Shown: in pieces, positions 43,625 to 51,326 of the stretch | Layout of the letters: every line of letters starts with the position of its first letter | Numbering within the stretch: position 1 is the first letter of the stretch | The notes under the pieces: generated by a model | Seen by the model: the letters and a program-made list of their open reading frames with translations, nothing else | Database searches by the model: none | Told to the model about the DNA's origin: nothing | Assembly (NCBI GenBank): GCA_006954405.1 | Contig: LVVQ01000002.1 | Location: forward strand, 124,001-188,000 | Reading direction: 5' to 3' | Length of the DNA stretch: 64,000 nt | Source: Candidatus Methanarcanum hacksteinii | GTDB lineage: Archaea; Thermoplasmatota; Thermoplasmata; Methanomassiliicoccales; Methanomethylophilaceae | Program-made: the position numbers and the translations under genes

Positions 43625-44800
43625 ATGAGGCTCATTATCAACACTGGTAAAGGCGGTGTAGGAAAGACATCGATTTCTGCTGCAACAGCGAGACGTGCTG
43701 CCAGGATGGGATACAAGACATTGGTGATGAGTACCGATTCCGCACATTCATTGGCGGATTCATTGGATATCAAGCTTGGAAACGAGATAACCAATATCGG
43801 TCCGAATCTGGATGCATTGGAGATAGATGTCATATATGAATTGAGGAGCAAATGGCCTGATATAGAGGCGTACATCACCGAATTCTTCAGATCACAGGGC
43901 ATGAATGACCTCTCAGCGGATGAATTCGCTATATTCCCTGGGATGGAGATGATCGTAGCATTGCTCTACATCCTTGATTTCGAGGAGAATAACAGATACG
44001 ATGTGGTGATCATGGATACTGCACCGACGGGTGAGACCTTGAGACTCCTGAGTTTCCCTGATATGTCGGAGTGGTATCTGGACAAGCTGTTCAATATCGC
44101 TAAGAGGATATTGTCATTCGCTAAGAGACTCATCGGAAAGGTTGTGGATATGCCGTTGCCGAGTGAGGCGGTGTTCAATTCCATCGCCGATGTCAAACAG
44201 AAGATGGTCAGAGTAAGGACGATATTGGAAGATCCCGAGAAGACGACCGTACGTTTGGTGGTCAATCCTGAGAAGATGGTCATCAGCGAGACAATGCGCG
44301 CATACTCCTATCTTTGTCTTTATAACAAGACCGTGGAGTGTCTGATCTGTAACCGTTTATATCCTGACAATGTGGACGGCGATTATTTCAAGAACAAACT
44401 TGATGAACAGAGACAATACGTGGACATGATACACCATGCATTCGACCCCATGAAGATCTTCTTCTCATACCAGATGCCGACCGAGATGTTAGGTCCTGAG
44501 AAATTGGATCATCTTGCAGATATGATCTATGGGGACACGGATCCGACGACGATCTATGCACAAGAGAGCCCCATGAGATTCGAGACAGGCGATGGCGAGG
44601 ACAGGATAATACTGAAGATGCCATTCGTGGAGAAGTCTGACATAGAATTGTTAAAACCGAAGGAAGACACTATACTTATTCACGTCGGAAGTCAGAAGAG
44701 AGTCATCAATCTCCCGCTCACAGTGGCGAAGGAAGAATTGATAGGCGCTGAACTGAGGGACGGAGAATTGAAGATAAGATTCAGGAGGGAAGAGAGATGA
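43625..44800 (+). CDS. ArsA/Get3-family ATPase
   Basis: The 391-residue protein is an ArsA/TRC40/Get3-type ATPase. It has the deviant Walker A GKGGVGKTSISAATA (about residues 8-22), the Switch I region STDSAHSLADSLD, and TAPTGETLRLLSFPDM near residue 134. Eukaryotic Get3 targets tail-anchored membrane proteins; archaeal members are thought to do likewise, and ArsA in arsenite pumps is related. There is no arsB or arsR near, so a Get3-like role in targeting is more probable, but the Get3 Cys pair for zinc, expected as CxxC, appears only as CLIC near residue 242 within a non-standard context. Its stop overlaps the next start (ATGA). Confidence 0.85.
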   Translation: MRLIINTGKGGVGKTSISAATARRAARMGYKTLVMSTDSAHSLADSLDIKLGNEITNIGPNLDALEIDVIYELRSKWPDIEAYITEFFRSQGMNDLSADEFAIFPGMEMIVALLYILDFEENNRYDVVIMDTAPTGETLRLLSFPDMSEWYLDKLFNIAKRILSFAKRLIGKVVDMPLPSEAVFNSIADVKQKMVRVRTILEDPEKTTVRLVVNPEKMVISETMRAYSYLCLYNKTVECLICNRLYPDNVDGDYFKNKLDEQRQYVDMIHHAFDPMKIFFSYQMPTEMLGPEKLDHLADMIYGDTDPTTIYAQESPMRFETGDGEDRIILKMPFVEKSDIELLKPKEDTILIHVGSQKRVINLPLTVAKEELIGAELRDGELKIRFRREER

Positions 44801-45237
44801 AGGACATCAGCGATGAAGAACTTTTGAAGTTCATATCTGAGAACAAGGACAGACTGATACAGTACATGAAGGCCGAGGGCATCAATTTGGTCGATGTCAC
44901 CAGGAAGAATGTGAAGGAAGGCGTGAGCAAGGTCAATGAGGCGGCCACAAACATCAAGGATGATCTGGAGCCCGAGATCGAGACCATACGCAACAATACC
45001 AAGGAATTCATCAATGCATTCACGAATGAGGATGTGCAGAGACATCTCATCAGAAGTGGCATGGAATTCATGTTGGCCATCGGCACGATACTTGATGCGA
45101 TCCCTAAACCAGAATTCGTTTCCAAGGCATGTGAGAAGGCATCGGACCTTAGGAGTAATATCAACAAAGAGTACTGCGCCAACAACGAGGATTGCCCAAA
45201 AAAGGCTGAAAAACTCAAGAAGATCGAGATTGATTGA
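44797..45237 (+). CDS. Coiled-coil-rich protein of unknown function, coupled to the ArsA-like ATPase
   Basis: The 146-residue protein is almost all helical, charged and without membrane segments in the first 80 residues (MKDISDEELLKFISENKDRL, then VDVTRKNVKEGVSKVNEAAT). A moderately hydrophobic region (about 90-105, GMEFMLAIGTILDAIPKPE) follows, and there is a Cys pair CANNEDC near the C-terminus. The family is not recognised. Translation is coupled to the ArsA/Get3-like ATPase by an ATGA overlap, so it may be a partner of that ATPase. That is an inference from context only. Confidence 0.65.
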   Translation: MKDISDEELLKFISENKDRLIQYMKAEGINLVDVTRKNVKEGVSKVNEAATNIKDDLEPEIETIRNNTKEFINAFTNEDVQRHLIRSGMEFMLAIGTILDAIPKPEFVSKACEKASDLRSNINKEYCANNEDCPKKAEKLKKIEID

Positions 45238-45238
45238 A

Positions 45239-45817
45239 ATGGATGCCAATGATGGAGTCTTTGCGGTAAAAGCGGCAAGGAAGACTATCGAATCAGAGGT
45301 CATCGGCGCATCACCTGAGATCGAGTTCCCAACTTCATTCGATGAACCTCGCGGCGTATTCGTGACCATCAACACATATCCCGAGGGAGCGTTGAAAGGA
45401 TGCATAGGGTATCCTGCTCCGGTCTATCCACTGAAGGATGCACTGGTGTTCTCGGCGCAATCCGCTTGTCACGATCCAAGGTTCCCGAGGCTTACTGACA
45501 GAGAAGCTAACAATTGTACTATAGAGGTAACCATACTGACTCCTCCTACGTTGTTGGAAGCGGATAAGGAGGATCTTCCGAACAACATCGTGATCGGTCG
45601 CGACGGACTCATGATACAATTCGGAAGGAGAACAGGACTTCTTCTCCCACAGGTCCCTGTGGAATATGGTTGGGATCCAGTGGAATTCTTGGAACAATTG
45701 TGTCTCAAGGCCAATCTCCCTATAGATGCGTGGAAGCTCAGCGGAGCGGAGATATACTCATTCAGCGGACAGATATTCCATGAGACATCGCCTCACGGGG
45801 ATGTGACGGAGGGGTGA
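45239..45817 (+). CDS. AMMECR1-domain protein
   Basis: The 192-residue protein is a member of the widely conserved AMMECR1 family. It shows the hallmark region as ALKGCIGYPAPVYPLKDAL (usual LRGCIG; about residues 43-61), then QSACHDPRFPRLT, and GLLLPQVPVEYGWDPVEFLEQ near residue 135. The fold is known from archaeal structures but the molecular role is not; it is often found with radical SAM enzymes and MEMO-like proteins. The start MDAND was chosen (ATG 45239) because the upstream frame overlaps the coupled gene. It lies in an operon between the coiled-coil gene and pyrC, with one to two bases between genes. Confidence 0.9.
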   Translation: MDANDGVFAVKAARKTIESEVIGASPEIEFPTSFDEPRGVFVTINTYPEGALKGCIGYPAPVYPLKDALVFSAQSACHDPRFPRLTDREANNCTIEVTILTPPTLLEADKEDLPNNIVIGRDGLMIQFGRRTGLLLPQVPVEYGWDPVEFLEQLCLKANLPIDAWKLSGAEIYSFSGQIFHETSPHGDVTEG

Positions 45818-45819
45818 AC

Positions 45820-47076
45820 ATGGATCTCGTCATCGAAGGAAGGTTCTACATCAACGGAAGCATCAAGGATACCTCTGTAGGCATAGAGGACGGTAAGATC
45901 GTAACCATTGGCAACATCGTCCGCGGAGGGGATGAGAGAATAGATCTTGGGAATAGATTGATCCTTCCTGGATTCGTAGATCCTCATGTTCACTTCAGGG
46001 ATCCAGGATTCACGAACAAAGAGGATTTCAGATCAGGTACGATGTCCGCATTGTTCGGTGGAAAGACCTGTGTATTGGACATGCCGAACAACGATCCTCC
46101 TGCGATAGATGTACGTTCATTGAAGAACAAGAAATCTACGATAAGATCGAAAGCATATGTCGATTATGGGCTATTCGCAGCATTGACTCCCGGATGCAAT
46201 ACCGATCTTCTTTCACCTATGGTCTGTGGATTCAAACTCTTCATGGGTTCCACCACAGGAAACATCCTATTGAATGATGATGAGGAGATCGGACACGTGA
46301 TGAAGGATGTTGCACGTACAGGAAAGGTCGTGAGCGTGCATGCCGAGGATGATTCGATGATCATCAGGGGGAACGAATCCAACAATTGGGATCATCTGAG
46401 GGATCGTCCTGTAGAGGCGGAGCATAATGCGATTAGAAGATTGTCCGCTTATAGGGGCATGAAGGTGAACATCTGTCATGTGACCGATTCAAGGTCATTG
46501 GAATTAGCAGCGTCCCTGGGATTCACCACAGAGGTGACGATGAACCATCTCTTCCTTTGTGCAGATGATAGTACGGCCGCGTACACGAAGGTGAATCCTC
46601 CGTTGAGGGATCGTAAGACCAGGGACTCACTCTACAAAGCATTCGCTGAAGGAAAGGTGACGATGTTCGGCAGCGATCATGCCCCACATATGCTCACAGA
46701 GAAGGAACAGGATTATCAGAGTGCACCTAGCGGTATACCGACTGTCGAGACAGATATACCGATATGGATGAATCTAGTCAAACACAATCAGATCCCGTTG
46801 GAACTCATAGTGAGGATGGGGGCTGAGATGCCCGCAAGGATATTCGGGATCAACAAAGGTAGAATAGCTGTCGGTTATGATGCCGATCTCATCGCATTCG
46901 ATATGAAGAAAGGGACTACGATCAATGCGGACAGGTTGCACAGCCGCGCCAGTTATTCTCCATACGAAGGTATGGAAGCGATATTCCCCGATACAGTTAT
47001 CATCAGGGGAGAGGTACAGGTCGATGACGGGGAATTCTGCGGAAGTAACGTCGGAGAGGATGTAAGTGGCTATTGA
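45820..47076 (+). CDS. pyrC: Dihydroorotase
   Basis: PyrC closes carbamoyl-aspartate to dihydroorotate in pyrimidine synthesis. The 418-residue protein is a type I dihydroorotase of the amidohydrolase superfamily: DPHVHFRDPG (about residues 53-62) supplies two metal-ligating His and substrate Arg/Asp, HAED near residue 175 and HVTDSRS near residue 215 give the other His ligands, and GSDHAPHM near residue 284 holds the catalytic Asp. An in-frame GTG at 45814 is an alternative start; GGAGGGG precedes ATG 45820. It is co-transcribed with the AMMECR1 and YkgJ-like genes. Confidence 0.94.
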   Translation: MDLVIEGRFYINGSIKDTSVGIEDGKIVTIGNIVRGGDERIDLGNRLILPGFVDPHVHFRDPGFTNKEDFRSGTMSALFGGKTCVLDMPNNDPPAIDVRSLKNKKSTIRSKAYVDYGLFAALTPGCNTDLLSPMVCGFKLFMGSTTGNILLNDDEEIGHVMKDVARTGKVVSVHAEDDSMIIRGNESNNWDHLRDRPVEAEHNAIRRLSAYRGMKVNICHVTDSRSLELAASLGFTTEVTMNHLFLCADDSTAAYTKVNPPLRDRKTRDSLYKAFAEGKVTMFGSDHAPHMLTEKEQDYQSAPSGIPTVETDIPIWMNLVKHNQIPLELIVRMGAEMPARIFGINKGRIAVGYDADLIAFDMKKGTTINADRLHSRASYSPYEGMEAIFPDTVIIRGEVQVDDGEFCGSNVGEDVSGY

Positions 47077-48178
47077 GGTGGATTATTCGGATGTTGCAGG
47101 GAAGAAGGCTGACTGTCCAGAGGGTTGTGGCATGTGTTGCCTTTGTCAACCAGAGGTCCTTCCAGAGGAAAGAGCATTCTTCAGGACGAAATACCCCAAG
47201 ATGATGGTCAAGAGCAAATGTGCGGACCAGCACTTCGCGTTGGCGATGAAGAAGGGTAGGGGCTCATGCGTGTTCCTCAACGGAAGGAGGTGTGACATCT
47301 ATCAGAATCGTACAACATATTGCAGACAATTCCCATATCATTTCTACATCAGTGACAGGATAAAGGTCGAGTTGGACCTTTCATGCCGTGGTGTATGGAC
47401 AGGAAAGGGCAATGATGCGGAAGAAGAGGCAAGGGCACTTGCACAGGCTTCAGAGAGAAGGTTGACGATGACCTTGAAGGAAGCATCCTCCGTCTACAAG
47501 GAGTTCTATTCCATATGCAAAGAGACGGGAGTCATGTGTGACGTATCCCAACTGAGGATATCCGTATCCGAGAATCTTAAGAATTTTACAAATCTGGCAT
47601 ATATCGCAAAGGCAATGGATCTCTCACTTGAGGAACCCAAGATGTCATTGGAGAGGGTGACAGCCGATTCCAAATTCGATCTCAAGGATCTTACGGAAGC
47701 GGCTATGGAAGCATCATTGGGTTCAATGGGATCGAACGATCCTTTGAACGTTCCTGTCTATTGCGATCCGAAATACAATTGGAATATGTTCATGGCCAAT
47801 GGCAACACGATAGAGTTGACCGTCATGGATGATGACGGTGACCTACATCATAAGGGATTCGTGGATGCAAGGGATATAGAGCTCAAAGAGCCAGATGAGA
47901 ACGGCAAGAAAGTACTTGCCGACTACATTTCTATATTGAACGGAAGGGATAGCTTCCTTGGTAATGTATTCTACATGATGGACGAGCTCGGATACGAGGA
48001 CGATATGGCGAACTCATATTATGGAGCACTCTGTGCGACCATCATAGATCTCCTTTGGAGGGCATCTTTGTTGGACCATTTCTTCGGTACAGGCATGGGT
48101 GCGGAAGGGATGAAGGAAGCGATCATCTTCTACGATATGGACAGATTGGATGCACCCACGATAGGAGCATTCGTGTGA
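47066..48178 (+). CDS. YkgJ-family cysteine-cluster protein
   Basis: The 370-residue protein begins with a YkgJ-type metal-binding cluster: CPEGCGMCCLCQP (about residues 17-29), then CVFLNGRRCDIYQNRTTYCRQ (about 67-87; that last part is typical of the family), which may bind an Fe-S or zinc centre. The rest, about 220 residues, is helical without recognised domains. The GTG start overlaps the end of pyrC by eleven bases, so it is translationally coupled. Many methanogens have such proteins of unknown role. Confidence 0.82.
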   Translation: MAIEVDYSDVAGKKADCPEGCGMCCLCQPEVLPEERAFFRTKYPKMMVKSKCADQHFALAMKKGRGSCVFLNGRRCDIYQNRTTYCRQFPYHFYISDRIKVELDLSCRGVWTGKGNDAEEEARALAQASERRLTMTLKEASSVYKEFYSICKETGVMCDVSQLRISVSENLKNFTNLAYIAKAMDLSLEEPKMSLERVTADSKFDLKDLTEAAMEASLGSMGSNDPLNVPVYCDPKYNWNMFMANGNTIELTVMDDDGDLHHKGFVDARDIELKEPDENGKKVLADYISILNGRDSFLGNVFYMMDELGYEDDMANSYYGALCATIIDLLWRASLLDHFFGTGMGAEGMKEAIIFYDMDRLDAPTIGAFV

Positions 48179-48208
48179 CATGTTCCATATAATAAGGGAT
48201 ACAAGGTC

Positions 48209-48216
48209 TTTTATAG
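48209..48216 (+). promoter_or_regulatory. TATA box of the lsm-rpl37e-purF operon
   Basis: TTTTATAG lies 18 bases before the first possible lsm start (48227) and 39 before the second (48248). Given the normal 25-30 bases to the transcription start, the mRNA should begin near 48238, downstream of ATG 48227. This supports ATG 48248 as the true lsm start. Confidence 0.5.
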
Positions 48217-48247
48217 TAAACCGATAATGGGCTTGACGGTGGCTGAA

Positions 48248-48463
48248 ATGATGAAACCATTATCCGTACTCCAAGCGTCAGCAGGTAAGAACGTTATCGT
48301 TGAGCTGAAGGGCAAAAGAGAGTACAGAGGAGTACTTGACGGATACGACCCTCACATGAATATCGTTCTGAAGAACGCGGATGAGATGTTCGAGGGCGAG
48401 GTCATCAGAAAGCTCAGCACAGTCATTGTCCGTGGAGACAATGTGATCTACATATCACCATAA
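48248..48463 (+). CDS. lsm: LSm (Sm-like) RNA-binding protein
   Basis: LSm proteins form RNA-binding rings, heptameric in archaea. The 71-residue form carries Sm1 (NVIVELKGKREYRGVLDGYD, about residues 14-33) and Sm2 (RKLSTVIVRGDNVIYISP at the end, with the IVRGDNV signature). ATG 48227 gives a 78-residue version, but the TATA box is too close to it. The order lsm-rpl37e-purF is common in archaea. Confidence 0.93.
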   Translation: MMKPLSVLQASAGKNVIVELKGKREYRGVLDGYDPHMNIVLKNADEMFEGEVIRKLSTVIVRGDNVIYISP

Positions 48464-48476
48464 GGAGAGATGAAAC

Positions 48477-48644
48477 ATGGGAAGAGGAACACCGGCACAG
48501 GGTAAACACAACAAGTACAAGACACACATCCCTTGCCGCAGATGCGGAAAACGCTCTTACCACGTCAGGACAGGCGTATGTGCCTCCTGCGGATATGGTA
48601 AGACAGCAACGCTCAGGTCCTACAATTGGGCCAAGACGCACTAA
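48477..48644 (+). CDS. rpl37e: 50S ribosomal protein L37e (eL37)
   Basis: This 55-residue ribosomal protein is easily missed for its length. It starts MGRGTPAQGKHNKYKTH and has a zinc ribbon with two CxxC pairs, CRRC (about residues 20-23) and CASC (about 35-38), then GYGKTATLRSYNWAKTH, the usual L37e C-terminus. GGAG eight to nine bases before the ATG is the ribosome-binding site. It lies between lsm and purF, the normal archaeal context. Confidence 0.95.
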   Translation: MGRGTPAQGKHNKYKTHIPCRRCGKRSYHVRTGVCASCGYGKTATLRSYNWAKTH

Positions 48645-48659
48645 GGAAGAGGAATCAAG

Positions 48660-50045
48660 ATGGCCGGCCCGAAGCACAGCTGCGGTGTAGTCGGAATGAA
48701 TGCGACATACAACGTGGTACCTTCTTTGCAGAGGGCATTATTGGTCATCCAACACCGCGGACAGGAGTCCGCAGGTCTCTCCGTCTTCGATGGCAAATAT
48801 GTCCAGACGATCAAGAACAATGGCTTAGTGGATGCTGTCCTCAATGAGAATAGCCTCAGGTCGATCTCTGGAAACTGTGGCGTAGGCCACGTAAGATATT
48901 CTACAACGGGTTCACATGGTGCGATTAACGCCCAGCCTTTGACTGTACAGTCCGTGAAAGGTACAGTTGCCATTGCACACAATGGGGACATAACGAATTA
49001 TCACGCTCTGAGGGAGAATTATTTCAAACAGGGTTGGTCGTTCTTGACCGACTCCGATTCTGAGATAATCGCCCGTATATTGTCAAAACATCTATACTCG
49101 ACGGACGAACCGTTCGCTGCTATCAGAGAGATGATGTCAGAATTGGACGGCGCATACGCTTTGGCGATCATGATCAACGGCCGTCTTTTCGGTGTGCGCG
49201 ATCCACATGGTATTAGGCCCTTGTGCATCGGAAAGACCGAGGGCGGACACATCATTGTGTCTGAGAGCGCAGCACTCATCTCATTGGGTGCAGAGTTCGT
49301 AAGGGATGTCGAGCCTGGGGAGATCGTCGAGATCAAGGACGACATAATACTCTCCGATAAACCCAAAGGTCCGATTAATAAGGCACATTGTATGTTCGAA
49401 TGGACATATTTCGCAAGACCAGATTCTGTGATGGATGGCAGATGTGTCTATGATGTGAGGAAGAAGATAGGCATCATACTTGCAAGGGAGGCCCCTGCGG
49501 ATGTCGATCTCGTTATGCCCATCCCCGATTCGGGACGTGCACACGCCATAGGGTATTCTGTGGAATCGGGTGTACCGTACGAAGAGGGATTCATGAAGAA
49601 CCGTTTCGTCGGGCGTACATTCATCCTTCCCAATCAGTCGGCTAGAGAGAATGCCGTCGCTATGAAGATGAATCCTATAAGGTCTACGATCGAAGGCAAA
49701 CGTATCCTCATAGTCGATGACAGTATCGTTCGTGGAACTACGCTTATGAAACTGATCAAGTTGTTAAGATCAGCAGGTGCGAAGGAAGTCCACGTAAGGA
49801 TCGGTTGCCCACCGGTCATAGCCCCATGCTACTATGGTGTGGATATGAAGACCAGAGATCAATTCATCGCATGTACGCACACTGTTGATCAAATCAGACA
49901 GTCCATAGGCGCGGATAGTTTGGCGTACATCAGTATCGACGGTCTGGTCGAGGCTCTCGAGATACCTAAAGAAGATCTCTGCCTCGCATGTGTCGATGGC
50001 ATCTATCCGACAAGGATAGATGGCGAGAAATATCGTTACGATTGA
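48660..50045 (+). CDS. purF: Amidophosphoribosyltransferase (PurF)
   Basis: PurF makes phosphoribosylamine from PRPP and glutamine, the first committed step of purine synthesis. The 461-residue protein has a short propeptide (MAGPKHS) before Cys8, the nucleophile of the Ntn glutaminase domain (CGVVGMNATYNVV), with the glutaminase block containing RYSTTGSHGAINAQPL at about residue 81, and a C-terminal PRPP-binding site (ILIVDDSIVRGTTLMKLI) near residue 345. Four Cys, two near the C-terminus, could hold an iron-sulfur cluster as in some PurF (ICLACVDG). It is the third gene of the lsm-rpl37e-purF operon. purP at 16.6 kb works later in the pathway. Confidence 0.95.
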   Translation: MAGPKHSCGVVGMNATYNVVPSLQRALLVIQHRGQESAGLSVFDGKYVQTIKNNGLVDAVLNENSLRSISGNCGVGHVRYSTTGSHGAINAQPLTVQSVKGTVAIAHNGDITNYHALRENYFKQGWSFLTDSDSEIIARILSKHLYSTDEPFAAIREMMSELDGAYALAIMINGRLFGVRDPHGIRPLCIGKTEGGHIIVSESAALISLGAEFVRDVEPGEIVEIKDDIILSDKPKGPINKAHCMFEWTYFARPDSVMDGRCVYDVRKKIGIILAREAPADVDLVMPIPDSGRAHAIGYSVESGVPYEEGFMKNRFVGRTFILPNQSARENAVAMKMNPIRSTIEGKRILIVDDSIVRGTTLMKLIKLLRSAGAKEVHVRIGCPPVIAPCYYGVDMKTRDQFIACTHTVDQIRQSIGADSLAYISIDGLVEALEIPKEDLCLACVDGIYPTRIDGEKYRYD

Positions 50046-50164
50046 TCGTCATCATCGATATCGCAATCGATCTTCGGGAGCGGGGCTCCGCAATATATGC
50101 AGTTATCTGCGAACATATCATTGTATGTTCCGCAGCATTCACATTTCTTCGATACTTGAGTCAT
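50036..50164 (-). CDS. 42-residue zinc-ribbon microprotein
   Basis: A 42-codon frame on the minus strand starts MTQVSKKCECCGTYNDMFAD and has two CxxC pairs (CECC and CIYC), the second followed by GAPLP, the shape of a short zinc-ribbon. The C-terminus is very acidic (CDIDDDDQS). Its stop overlaps the end of purF by ten bases. Small stand-alone zinc ribbons like this are frequent in archaeal genomes and mostly uncharacterised. No ribosome-binding site is clear (AAGGGAAAC before the ATG). The arrangement of paired Cys and the compact frame argue for a real gene. Confidence 0.6.
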   Translation of the reverse strand: MTQVSKKCECCGTYNDMFADNCIYCGAPLPKIDCDIDDDDQS

Positions 50165-50572
50165 GTTTCCCTTCAATGCGTATCAGTGATAAACAAGTAT
50201 TGTGCTCACGCACAATCGATCACGACGTTTCTTACGGTGAGTTCTATTCCAAAAAAGTTATACATGTAACATTTTTGCGGAATAGAAGTTAGGAAGTGTC
50301 ATCTTCACATCATAGTGGGCAAGAATCCTCTTCTCTTCACCTTTTAACGATATGTGCCCCTTGGAATCGGTGTAAGTGGTCATTTCAGCCATGTATGTAT
50401 AGAAATTTGCGGAAAGATCCTAAGTTGGAGGATGTGGCAAATGCAATCAGAGTCTTATCGGTGAGGCAGCAGATGATACCATTCCAGGTCGTCTTTACCG
50501 AACACGAACTCAGCAATCAGTGCAGTGAGCAAAACGTTTAATTATGGCCACAATATCAAGGTGTCATCCACT
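50165..50572. other. Intergenic region: inverted repeat and short doubtful frame
   Basis: This 408-base spacer precedes tRNA-Ala. It holds a long inverted repeat (50242-50287, listed apart), a 48-codon frame at 50395-50541 (MYRNLRKDPKLEDVANAIRV...), and a TATA-like TTTAATTATGG at about 50537-50547 that fits the tRNA-Ala promoter. The short frame has protein-like composition, but no family was recognised and no ribosome-binding site is seen. It may be a remnant. Confidence 0.4.
50242..50287. repeat. 46-bp imperfect inverted repeat
   Basis: The arms TTCTATTCC and GGAATAGAA are perfect, and the inside is also nearly symmetrical around TACATGTA, so each arm is about 22 bases with a few mismatches and a two-base offset. 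It lies about 290 bases upstream of tRNA-Ala. It could be a terminator-like hairpin, a protein-binding site or a trace of a mobile element. The central AT-rich arm is weak as a hairpin. Confidence 0.5.
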
Positions 50573-50648
50573 GGGCAGGTAGATCAGTTGGAAGATCGTT
50601 ACATTGGCATTGTAGAGGTCGCGAGTTCGAATCTCGCCCTGTCCACCA
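50573..50648 (+). tRNA. tRNA-Ala (GGC anticodon), probable integration site
   Basis: The 76-base cloverleaf has acceptor GGGCAGG paired with CCTGTCC, one G-T pair, anticodon loop TTGGCAT giving GGC for Ala, T arm GCGAG-TTCGAAT-CTCGC, and an encoded ACCA end. The loop to stem match is complete. A truncated integrase of the tyrosine recombinase family ends 37 bases beyond its 3' end, so the gene is the likely attachment site for the element that follows. Confidence 0.93.
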
Positions 50649-50684
50649 CTACACTTTATCCATACTGTTGAAAAATGGACAGGA

Positions 50685-50870
50685 TTACTGTCCACCCTTG
50701 GACAACCATGAGTTCCTTGCGTTGTCTATGGCCTTGTTGAGCCTCTTTCTGCTGTAGAATCCCTCCGTAGTCTTGGTGTTCGCATGTCCCATCAGTACCG
50801 ACACCGATTCGATGTCGACGTCACTGTTCAGATATCTCTGACCGAACGTCCTGCGGCACATGCGGAGATC
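50685..50870 (-). pseudogene. Tyrosine recombinase (integrase) C-terminal remnant
   Basis: The minus strand encodes the last 55-60 residues of a phage-type integrase: MCRRTFGQRYL (the H/R-x-x-R region), VSVLMGHANTKTTEGFYSRK with the catalytic Tyr, and KAIDNARNSWLSKGGQ before the stop. No start and no N-terminal or first-Arg part exist; the similarity stops near 50860-50870, where a plus-strand frame takes over. It is therefore a truncated, non-functional gene. Its place directly after tRNA-Ala is typical of an integrase whose element was inserted there. The exact break is approximate. Confidence 0.8.
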
Positions 50871-50990
50871 GACGGAGAGGAACGGAGATATCCGAAGTTC
50901 TGCTGGAAGGACGGTTCCGAATCCACCATCATCGAAGATGATTCCGGAAGGACGATCGCACTGGATTCCTCGAAGGAGGTGATCGCATGA
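50866..50990 (+). pseudogene. 3' end of an unknown element gene, truncated at the integrase junction
   Basis: The plus-strand frame from the junction to the TGA at 50988-50990 encodes about 40 residues (RRYPKFCWKDGSESTIIEDD, then SGRTIALDSSKEVIA). It overlaps the following ATG in the sequence ATGA and leads into it through a perfect ribosome-binding site, so it was once a real gene of an element operon. Its 5' part is missing where it meets the integrase remnant head-on. No family was recognised. Confidence 0.5.
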
Positions 50991-51286
50991 ACCTCTTCAG
51001 AACGGGACTGGTGATGACCACCCCGGGGATCATGAGGATCATGTCCGCGAGCAAGGAGGCCACCGACGCCATCCAGAAGTGCCTGGAGAGGCACTGCTCC
51101 GGAGACTGGGGAGACATGTGCGATGACGACAAGCAGCTCAACCAGGATTCTCTGGATGAGGAGAGGGAGAAGGGATACACCTGCGAGAACCTCTTCAGCA
51201 TGTACGAGACGGACTACGGATGCATCTACATCATAACCGAATGCGACAGGTCCGCGACCACCATACTGCTTCCGGAGGAGTACTGA
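50987..51286 (+). CDS. Small element-encoded protein (plasmid-type, about 100 residues)
   Basis: The 99-residue protein is soluble: MNLFRTGLVMTTPGIMRIMS at the start, a GDWGDMCDDDKQLNQ segment near residue 40, and a C-terminal block ITECDRSATTILLPEEY. Small proteins of this type, with a GDWGD-like segment and ending ATTILLPEEY, are widespread on mobile elements of gut prokaryotes; their function is unknown. A perfect ribosome-binding site GGAGGTGATC lies two bases before the ATG. A GC-rich hairpin (51294-51309) follows the stop. Confidence 0.75.
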   Translation: MNLFRTGLVMTTPGIMRIMSASKEATDAIQKCLERHCSGDWGDMCDDDKQLNQDSLDEEREKGYTCENLFSMYETDYGCIYIITECDRSATTILLPEEY

Positions 51287-51293
51287 AACACCT

Positions 51294-51309
51294 GGGGCTG
51301 AAAAGCCCC
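51294..51309 (+). terminator. GNRA-type hairpin between element genes
   Basis: GGGGCT and AGCCCC form a 6-bp stem closed by a GAAA tetraloop, between two element genes. There is no T-run after it. It may stabilise or separate transcripts. Confidence 0.4.
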
Positions 51310-51326
51310 GCTCAAAGGTGATACGC

